From assembly GCA_038276315.1 (NCBI GenBank), contig JBBPZY010000088.1, forward strand, positions 1 to 26,682: a stretch of 26,682 bases of DNA, given 5' to 3'. The DNA comes from GCA-003244245 sp038276315 (GTDB lineage: Bacteria > Actinomycetota > Actinomycetes > Mycobacteriales > Pseudonocardiaceae). The notes beneath the pieces were generated by a model. The model did not search any database and was not told the origin of the DNA. It worked only from the letters and a program-made list of their open reading frames with translations. The translations under genes were made by a program, and so were the position numbers. Below, piece after piece: positions 21,847 to 26,682 of this stretch. Position 1 is the stretch's first letter; every line of letters begins with the position of its first letter.

Positions 21847-23502
21847 GTGACCAACACCGCGCCTCGCTTGGTGGCCGGGCGCTACCGGCTCGGCGCGGTG
21901 CTGGGCCGGGGAACCATGGGCACGGTGTGGTCAGCGCACGATGAGGTGCTCGGGCGGCCGGTTGCGGTCAAGGAGGTGCTGCTGCCACCCGGCATCCCGG
22001 AGGCCGAGGCGGACGCGCTGCGGGAGCGGTCGTTGCGGGAGGCCAGAGCGATCGCCGCGCTGTCGCATCCCAATGTGGTGACCCTCTACGACGTGGCTCG
22101 GGAGGGCGCGGCGCCATTCGTGGTGATGGAGCTGGTGGCGTCGGCCAGCCTGGCGGAGCTGTTGCGCGACGGTGCGCTGCCGCCGCATCGGGTGGTCGCC
22201 ATCGGCGCCGCGGTGGCGGCGGCACTGCAGGCCGCGCACGCCGCGGGCATCACACACCGCGACGTCAAGCCCGGCAACGTGCTGATGGCACACGACGGCC
22301 GGATCAAGCTCACCGACTTCGGGATCGCCCGCAATCCGGCCGATCAGACGTTGACCGCCACCGGTCTGATGCTGGGCTCCCCCGCTTACATCGCTCCGGA
22401 GATCGCCTCCGGTGGGCCGATCAACCCGGCGGCAGACCTGTGGGGGCTCGGCGCGACCCTGTTCGCCGCGGTCGAGGGCAGACCCCCCTACGACGCGGGC
22501 ACCGCGATGGCGACGGTGGCCGCGGTGGTGCACGACGAGGTGCCTGCGGCGTCGTGTTCTGGACCGCTCGCCGAGGTGATCAGCGGGTTGATGGTCAAGG
22601 ATCCAGCCCGCCGGATCCCGTTGTCGCAGGTACGCCAGCTGCTGGGGGCACCACCCGAGCCGGCTGATCCCCGACCAGCGATGCGTGCCGTCGCGGCCAC
22701 TGGCCGCGTGCGCGTCGCCGACAACATCCCCGCAGCGCCCGAGCAGCCGCGCCGACCCACCGCGCAGCTCGCGACTGACCCGGGTCCGCTGCCCTTCGCC
22801 GTGGCGTCGGGTGCTGATCCGCACACCGCTTACAGCCAGCCCACGGCACATCGAGTCAAGGGCACCGGCGCCGGAGGCAGGGCAATCCTGTGGACCTTGG
22901 CCGTGGTGGCGTTCTTCGGTGCCGCGATCACCGGCTTCGGCGCCGTCCGGGTGGCCGGCGGGCAGTCCCCCGTCCCCAGCCTGGGAGACCGACCCGCAGT
23001 GGGCACCAGCGCCGATGACGTGGTGCTCACACCCAAGACGCTTCAGATCGCCGAGCCGGCCGGGACCCCGCCGGCACGGTTCACGGTCAGCGTTGCGCAG
23101 GGTTGGCCGGAGTTCCTCGAGCAGCGCGCGCTGGGATCCAACTCGGATACCGTGGCGCGCTTCGTCTCCCCGGACGGTTCGGAGGTCGTCGCCGTGGAGC
23201 GGCTCACCGGAGCGCTCGCCGGTGGCGGCGTCGACCAATACCTGACCACCTACCTGCGCAAGCTCGCGCAGGCGGTGCCCGAGCTCGTCGAGACCCAGCG
23301 ACAGAAACTGTCCGGCGGCGCGCTGGACGCCACGTTTCGGACCCAGGAGGGCGGTGAGCTGCGCCGCACCACCTACCTGCGGCTGGTCCCAGTCAGGACA
23401 GACCTGTGGATGGTTTCGGTCACCGTGCCGACCGAACGTGAGGGCGCGGGGCGGATGAAGCTGTTCGAGCCGGCGGTGGCGGAGTTCGCTCCCGGTCCGT
23501 AG
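21847..23502 (+). CDS. membrane Ser/Thr protein kinase (Pkn-type)
   Basis: The 551-residue protein is a bacterial Hanks-type kinase. The catalytic domain (about 12-268) shows LGRGTMGTVW, VAVKEV with K42, HRDVKPGNV with D139 and N144, DFG at 157-159, threonines 168, 170 and 172 in the activation loop, and SPAYIAPEI. A proline-rich linker (about 270-345) leads to one membrane helix (about 346-368, ILWTLAVVAFFGAAITGFGA) and an outer domain of about 180 residues. The outer domain has no PASTA repeats. All catalytic residues are present. The start at GTG 21847 has a weak -10 (CATCAT) 6 bases upstream and no ribosome binding site. The outer domain (for example RFTVSVAQGWPEFLEQRALG) resembles PsbP/Mog1-like sensor regions of other mycobacterial kinases, but that is a guess. 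Confidence 0.92.
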   Translation: MTNTAPRLVAGRYRLGAVLGRGTMGTVWSAHDEVLGRPVAVKEVLLPPGIPEAEADALRERSLREARAIAALSHPNVVTLYDVAREGAAPFVVMELVASASLAELLRDGALPPHRVVAIGAAVAAALQAAHAAGITHRDVKPGNVLMAHDGRIKLTDFGIARNPADQTLTATGLMLGSPAYIAPEIASGGPINPAADLWGLGATLFAAVEGRPPYDAGTAMATVAAVVHDEVPAASCSGPLAEVISGLMVKDPARRIPLSQVRQLLGAPPEPADPRPAMRAVAATGRVRVADNIPAAPEQPRRPTAQLATDPGPLPFAVASGADPHTAYSQPTAHRVKGTGAGGRAILWTLAVVAFFGAAITGFGAVRVAGGQSPVPSLGDRPAVGTSADDVVLTPKTLQIAEPAGTPPARFTVSVAQGWPEFLEQRALGSNSDTVARFVSPDGSEVVAVERLTGALAGGGVDQYLTTYLRKLAQAVPELVETQRQKLSGGALDATFRTQEGGELRRTTYLRLVPVRTDLWMVSVTVPTEREGAGRMKLFEPAVAEFAPGP

Positions 23503-23521
23503 TTCCTCGGCACGCTCACTC

Positions 23522-23527
23522 TAGGCT
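23522..23527 (+). promoter_or_regulatory. -10 element for leaderless purine nucleoside phosphorylase gene
   Basis: TAGGCT stands 7 bases before GTG 23535, with no ribosome binding site between. It would let this gene be transcribed independently of the kinase gene that ends at 23502. Confidence 0.5.
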
Positions 23528-23534
23528 GCCGGTC

Positions 23535-24341
23535 GTGACTGACCCGGCACAGCTGGCCCGAGACGCCGCCGCGGTGCTGGCCCAACGCACCGGGGTGCCC
23601 GCGCACGACATCGCGGTGGTGCTCGGCAGCGGCTGGCGTCCCGCGGCTGACGTGCTGGGCGCTCCCGCCGTCGAGATGCCGGTCAGCACGCTGCCGGGAT
23701 TCGCCGTGCCGCAGGTCATCGGGCACGCCGGGACGGCGCGGTCGGTGCAGCTCAGCGGATCCCTCGGGAAGCGCCGCGTCCTGGTGCTGCTCGGTCGCAC
23801 GCATGGTTACGAAGGCCATGGCGCGGCGCAGGTCGCGCACGGCGTGCGCACCGCCTGCGCGGCGGGAGCGCGGGTGGTGGTACTTACTAATGCCGCTGGC
23901 GGCATCACCGAGGGGCTGGCGGTCGGTCAGCCGGTGCTGATCTGCGACCACCTCAACCTCACCGCGACCTCACCGCTGGTCGGACCGCGGTTCGTCGATC
24001 TCACCGACACCTACTCCCCCCGGTTGCGCGCGCTGGCGCGGGAGATCGACCCGGACCTGGTCGAAGGCGTCTACGCCGGGCTCCCCGGTCCGCATTTCGA
24101 GACGCCGGCCGAGATCCGCATGTTGGGCGTGCTGGGAGCGCACCTGGTCGGGATGTCCACCGTCCTGGAGGCCATCGCCGCGCGCGCCGAGGGCGCCGAA
24201 GTGCTGGGCATCTCGCTGGTCACCAACCTCGCCGCCGGTCTCACTGGCGCCCCCCTGAACCCGCAAGAGATGCTCGCCACCGCCGCCAACTCCGCGGTCC
24301 GGATGGGCACTCTGCTCCGCGACCTGCTCAGCCGAGTATGA
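23535..24341 (+). CDS. deoD: purine nucleoside phosphorylase
   Basis: The 268-residue trimeric-type phosphorylase splits inosine, guanosine and their deoxy forms with phosphate, for purine salvage. Motifs: VVLGSGWRPAADV (31-34), LLGRTHGYEGHGAAQVAHGV (phosphate and ribose site), VLTNAAGGI (118-123), AGLPGPHFETPAEIRML, GMSTVLEAIAA (206-216) and LVTNLAAG with N231, which binds the purine. It aligns throughout with my memory of the M. tuberculosis enzyme (Rv3307, deoD/punA), also near amiA1. One difference is that the usual phosphate-loop 'HAYEGH' is HGYEGH here. GTG 23535 fits the leaderless promoter and the family's start. Confidence 0.93.
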   Translation: MTDPAQLARDAAAVLAQRTGVPAHDIAVVLGSGWRPAADVLGAPAVEMPVSTLPGFAVPQVIGHAGTARSVQLSGSLGKRRVLVLLGRTHGYEGHGAAQVAHGVRTACAAGARVVVLTNAAGGITEGLAVGQPVLICDHLNLTATSPLVGPRFVDLTDTYSPRLRALAREIDPDLVEGVYAGLPGPHFETPAEIRMLGVLGAHLVGMSTVLEAIAARAEGAEVLGISLVTNLAAGLTGAPLNPQEMLATAANSAVRMGTLLRDLLSRV

Positions 24342-24403
24342 GCTACCTGCTCGCTTCCCCGCAGACCTAACACTGCAACGACACCTGCCTGGGTATCTCA
24401 GCG

Positions 24404-24465
24404 TCCCGAACTCAACAGCAATGCTGTCAGCCCTGGCGGGGACAGCTCTGCCGTTGAGCTCGGGA
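24404..24465. terminator. nested hairpin after the nucleoside phosphorylase gene
   Basis: Outer arms TCCCGAACTCAAC (24404-24416) and GTTGAGCTCGGGA (24453-24465) pair with one mismatch. Inside, GCTGTC (24423-24428) pairs with GACAGC (24441-24446). It begins 62 bp past the phosphorylase stop and ends 52 bp before the TetR operator. It is best read as a terminator, without a T tract. Confidence 0.5.
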
Positions 24466-24517
24466 GCATCAGAGCTATTCACCCCGGGCGCACGCGGGAC
24501 AGTTTCCCAGGAGCTGA

Positions 24518-24541
24518 AAACACCGTTATGAAACGCTGTTT
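24518..24541. promoter_or_regulatory. palindromic operator of the TetR-type regulator
   Basis: AAACACCGTT (24518-24527) and AACGCTGTTT (24532-24541) are inverted repeats matching at 9 of 10 positions around ATGA. The site covers the -35 region and stops 4 bases before the -10 TAGAAT of the regulator gene, the classic place for TetR autorepression. Confidence 0.65.
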
Positions 24542-24545
24542 GCGA

Positions 24546-24551
24546 TAGAAT
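24546..24551 (+). promoter_or_regulatory. -10 element for the leaderless TetR-type gene
   Basis: TAGAAT is a near-consensus -10 and stands 6 bases before GTG 24558. No ribosome binding site lies between, so the transcript likely begins at the start codon. Confidence 0.6.
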
Positions 24552-24557
24552 TGTGCG

Positions 24558-25157
24558 GTGGCCCGGCCGAAGTTGCACGACGATGCACTGCGCGTCCGTC
24601 TGCTCGACACTGCGGGGGAGCTGCTCACCGTCGAGGGCCCGGACGCGCTGAGTCTGCGCCGGCTCGCCGCCGCCGCGGGCACCTCGACCAGTGCGGTGTA
24701 CGCCCTGTTCGGCGGCAAGCCGGGAATCCTCCGGGGGTTGTTCATCGAGGCGTTCACCAGGTTTGCGGCCCATCTGGACACGGTGACGCCCTCGGACGAT
24801 CCACTGGCCGACCTCCTCGCGCTCGGCCGCGCCTACCGGGCCAGTGCGCTGGCCGACCCGCACCTGTACGCGGTGATGTTCGGTTCGCCGGTGCCCGGCT
24901 TCGAGCCCGCCCCGGAGGATTACGCGCACGCCGAGGCCACCTTCGCCCCGCTGATCTACACGGTGCGCAGGGCGGTTGCGACGGGTATGCTGCGCGACGC
25001 CGACCCGTACCTCATCGCCACCGCGCTGTGGGCCAACGTGCACGGCCTGGTGTCCCTCGAGCTGGGCGGTGCGATGCCGGACGGCACCGGACCGCCTGGT
25101 GCGCTGTTCGAGGCGGCGATTCGCGCCAACCTCGACGGCTGGCGGGTAAGGCCCTGA
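24558..25157 (+). CDS. TetR-family transcriptional regulator
   Basis: The 199-residue protein has an N-terminal helix-turn-helix (about 12-58): LRVRLLDTAGELLTVEG, LSLRRLAAAAGTSTSAVYAL, FGGKPGIL. The C-terminal part carries ALWANVHGLVSLELGG, the WHG-type ligand and dimer domain (TetR_C_33). It would repress genes as a dimer and release DNA on binding a small ligand. A good operator overlaps its own promoter. The gene 23 bp downstream (start 25180) has its own -10 element but no obvious copy of the operator. The ligand cannot be guessed from sequence. Confidence 0.9.
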   Translation: MARPKLHDDALRVRLLDTAGELLTVEGPDALSLRRLAAAAGTSTSAVYALFGGKPGILRGLFIEAFTRFAAHLDTVTPSDDPLADLLALGRAYRASALADPHLYAVMFGSPVPGFEPAPEDYAHAEATFAPLIYTVRRAVATGMLRDADPYLIATALWANVHGLVSLELGGAMPDGTGPPGALFEAAIRANLDGWRVRP

Positions 25158-25166
25158 CCCGGGGAT

Positions 25167-25172
25167 TACGCT
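25167..25172 (+). promoter_or_regulatory. -10 element for a leaderless gene
   Basis: TACGCT ends 7 bases before ATG 25180, with no ribosome binding site between. It sits directly after the TetR stop (25155-25157), so the downstream gene has a private promoter. Confidence 0.5.
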
Positions 25173-25179
25173 GCCCGCC

Positions 25180-26397
25180 ATGGTTGCGGACATTGTGCCG
25201 ATCGAGCTCTCGGTGACCGCTGGGGACCTGGCGACGTTGTGGGCGCCGCGCTGGCGTGCTGACGGTGAGGAATGGGAGGCGTTCCTCGGCGACGACGAGA
25301 ACCTCTTCGCCTTCGCCGACGTCGCGGCGTTGGTCGGTTTCGTGCGCACCGCCGATATTCACGATCTGGTCGACCATCCGGCCTGGGATTTGGTACCGCG
25401 GCTGCCCGCGCCGGACCTGCGACCCTCGGACTCCCATCGTTACGACCTGGTCGGAGTGCCCGAACTGGTCGCGCAATCCCGAGATACCTGGGTGATCGGC
25501 GAGCTCGCCGACGTGGTGTCGATCGCGCGCTCGCTGGCCGATGTCTGCGGCCTGGACGTGGTCCACGAGGTGCTCGACTCCACTGCCGGGTTCACCATGC
25601 TCGACGGCGGGACCGTAGCCTTCAGCGGTCGGGACGGCGCGCGGCACTGGGATGCGCTGTGCACCGTGATCGCGCAACGGTGGGACGACGTGATCGATGC
25701 CGTCGATGGTGTGATTCGCAGTCCCGAGGTCGATGCGGCGGCGCTGGTCGCGGCGGCGACCGAACTGTCCGAGGCGCAAGTGTCCGAGGAGCAGGCCACC
25801 GAGGCGCAGGCAACCACGAAAGTGAAGACCGCGGGCGATCCCGCGCTGGCGTTCTGGTCAGAGGTCGGCATCGACCCGATCCGGATCATCAGTGATCTGG
25901 GCGATCACTACACGCTGCGTTGCTACCTCGACGACGCGCCGGTCTTTCTCGGCAGCGGCGGACGCATCGACGTCTTCAGTTCGCCGCGTGCGCTGGCCCG
26001 CTACCTCACCGACAACCCGCAGGACCACGACCTCGACGCGGTGTCCACCTGGCCGCAGGTGACCAAGCGTGCACAGGACCGCGAGCTGACGGTGGCGGTT
26101 GACGACGGCAACAGCTACGTACTCGCTGGCTTGGCCGACGACCTCGCCGGTGGTCCGGAGACGGTGGATCCCGGACAGCTGGAGCTGGCGGTGGAACTGA
26201 TCACCGACGCCGAGCAGTGGGCCGGATCCGATGCCGCGGACAAGGCGTTGGCCAGTTCCGAACCGCTGGGCTGGCTGGTCTCCTTCCTGGTGCGGCCGGA
26301 CCCGACCCGGCTGGCGCCCAGCGCTCCCTTCGACGCCGAAGCGGCCTCCTGGCGGACCCTCGTCGGCGGTTTCGAAGACCGCCTGCGGGTGCACTGA
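25180..26397 (+). CDS. conserved actinobacterial protein of unknown function
   Basis: The 405-residue soluble protein is acidic, with no signal peptide or membrane helix. It starts IVPIELSVTAGDLATLWAPR and seems to hold two related halves: EEWEAFLGDDENLFAFADVA, DVAALVGFV near the N-terminus, and DDAPVFLGSGGRIDVFSSPR, ALARYLTDNP in the second half, both pairing an output/score-like strand with a following helix. A low-complexity linker (about 188-218, rich in Ala, Glu, Gln and Thr) joins them. Similar proteins are often labelled 'primosomal protein' in mycobacterial annotations; I see nothing supporting that role. ATG 25180 fits a leaderless promoter. Confidence 0.8.
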   Translation: MVADIVPIELSVTAGDLATLWAPRWRADGEEWEAFLGDDENLFAFADVAALVGFVRTADIHDLVDHPAWDLVPRLPAPDLRPSDSHRYDLVGVPELVAQSRDTWVIGELADVVSIARSLADVCGLDVVHEVLDSTAGFTMLDGGTVAFSGRDGARHWDALCTVIAQRWDDVIDAVDGVIRSPEVDAAALVAAATELSEAQVSEEQATEAQATTKVKTAGDPALAFWSEVGIDPIRIISDLGDHYTLRCYLDDAPVFLGSGGRIDVFSSPRALARYLTDNPQDHDLDAVSTWPQVTKRAQDRELTVAVDDGNSYVLAGLADDLAGGPETVDPGQLELAVELITDAEQWAGSDAADKALASSEPLGWLVSFLVRPDPTRLAPSAPFDAEAASWRTLVGGFEDRLRVH

Positions 26398-26417
26398 GTC
26401 GCAGGGGGTACGCCATC

Positions 26418-26450
26418 GCGCAAGCTGGCTTGAGAGATCACCACTTGCGC
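26418..26450. repeat. small inverted repeat after the unknown gene
   Basis: GCGCAAG (26418-26424) and CTTGCGC (26444-26450) pair across a 19-base loop, 21 bp past the stop at 26397. A second weak pair (TCCCGG/CCGGGA) follows at about 26460-26485. They may end the upstream transcript. Confidence 0.35.
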
Positions 26451-26542
26451 AGCGTCGTCTCCCGGTTGCCGCAGCCGCTGCCGGGATGGTTAGGATTCGC
26501 GCCCACCAGGATCGGTCCGTTCCCCTTAGCGAAGGCCAAGCC

Positions 26543-26682
26543 CGTGACTAACACAGCGACGCAATCCTTCGATCGGATGCGCAGCATGCTCGTGCGCGCC
26601 GCCGAGATCCGCGACAGCGAGCAGCAGCAGATCTTCGACGCGCTGGACGAGATCCACGCCCGGCTGGCTCCGTTGGAGTCGC
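26543..26682 (+). CDS. start of an unidentified gene (runs off right edge)
   Basis: From GTG 26543 the frame is open to the window edge for 46 codons. It reads MTNTATQSFDRMRSMLVRAA, then a charged, helix-favouring stretch with QQQIFDALDEIHARLAPLES. The first visible part looks like a coiled-coil-forming helix with no signal peptide. Coding-like composition and the preceding clean intergenic space support a real gene, but too little is visible to name a family. Confidence 0.55.

Noticed and set aside
23970..25349. 459-codon minus-strand open frame across deoD, tetR and the next gene
   Set aside because: Crosses three convincing plus-strand genes and an operator; composition typical of a shadow.
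1..26682. CRISPR array, tRNA, rRNA or complete insertion sequence
   Set aside because: No regularly spaced repeats, no tRNA-like cloverleaf, no rRNA sequence; only the tail of one transposase is present.

Overview
The window is GC-rich chromosomal DNA from an actinobacterium, almost certainly a mycobacterium outside the tuberculosis complex. This rests on many GTG starts, several probable leaderless genes, and a right two-thirds whose gene content follows, with gaps, the Mycobacterium tuberculosis maf-to-deoD region as I remember it (maf, SufE-like, accA3, glpD2, a gamma-glutamylcyclotransferase-fold protein, amiA1, purine nucleoside phosphorylase). No RNA gene, CRISPR array, prophage or plasmid origin was found.

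Left part (1-9424), accessory and partly decayed. It opens with the tail of an IS630-type transposase. Intact genes (an esterase, an AraC-type regulator, a DarT/DarG toxin-antitoxin pair, a cytochrome P450, a MaoC-type hydratase, a VapB-type antitoxin) are interleaved with broken ones: a frameshifted MFS transporter, a methyltransferase relic fused tail-to-tail with an alpha/beta-hydrolase relic, a frameshifted TIGR03086-type protein and a doubly frameshifted PIN-domain VapC toxin. All reading-frame breaks I found lie here.

Middle part (9437-16945). The maf, sufE and accA3 genes run on the plus strand. accA3 supplies biotin carboxylase and biotin carrier to acyl-CoA carboxylases. The remembered neighbours accD5/accE5 and sseA are absent. 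Convergent glpD shares an 8-bp palindrome of stop codons with accA3. An MFS transporter precedes glpD on the minus strand and is divergent from glpK, making a compact glycerol-use cluster around one short control region.

Right part (16914-26682). A small secreted or anchored membrane protein, a gamma-glutamylcyclotransferase-fold protein and two strong hairpins lead to the most unusual gene: a 91-residue glycine-rich protein with a short leader-like N-terminus (ELLPARTV) and a CGCG motif, set in a gene-poor, locally AT-rich stretch. Then come an AmiA-like M20 amidohydrolase with a Tat-like N-terminus, coupled to a B12-type mutase large subunit that lacks its cobalamin domain; a divergent membrane Ser/Thr kinase; purine nucleoside phosphorylase; a TetR regulator with a clear palindromic operator; a conserved protein of unknown function; and the start of a further gene.

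All ortholog and synteny statements come from memory of the families, not from a search.
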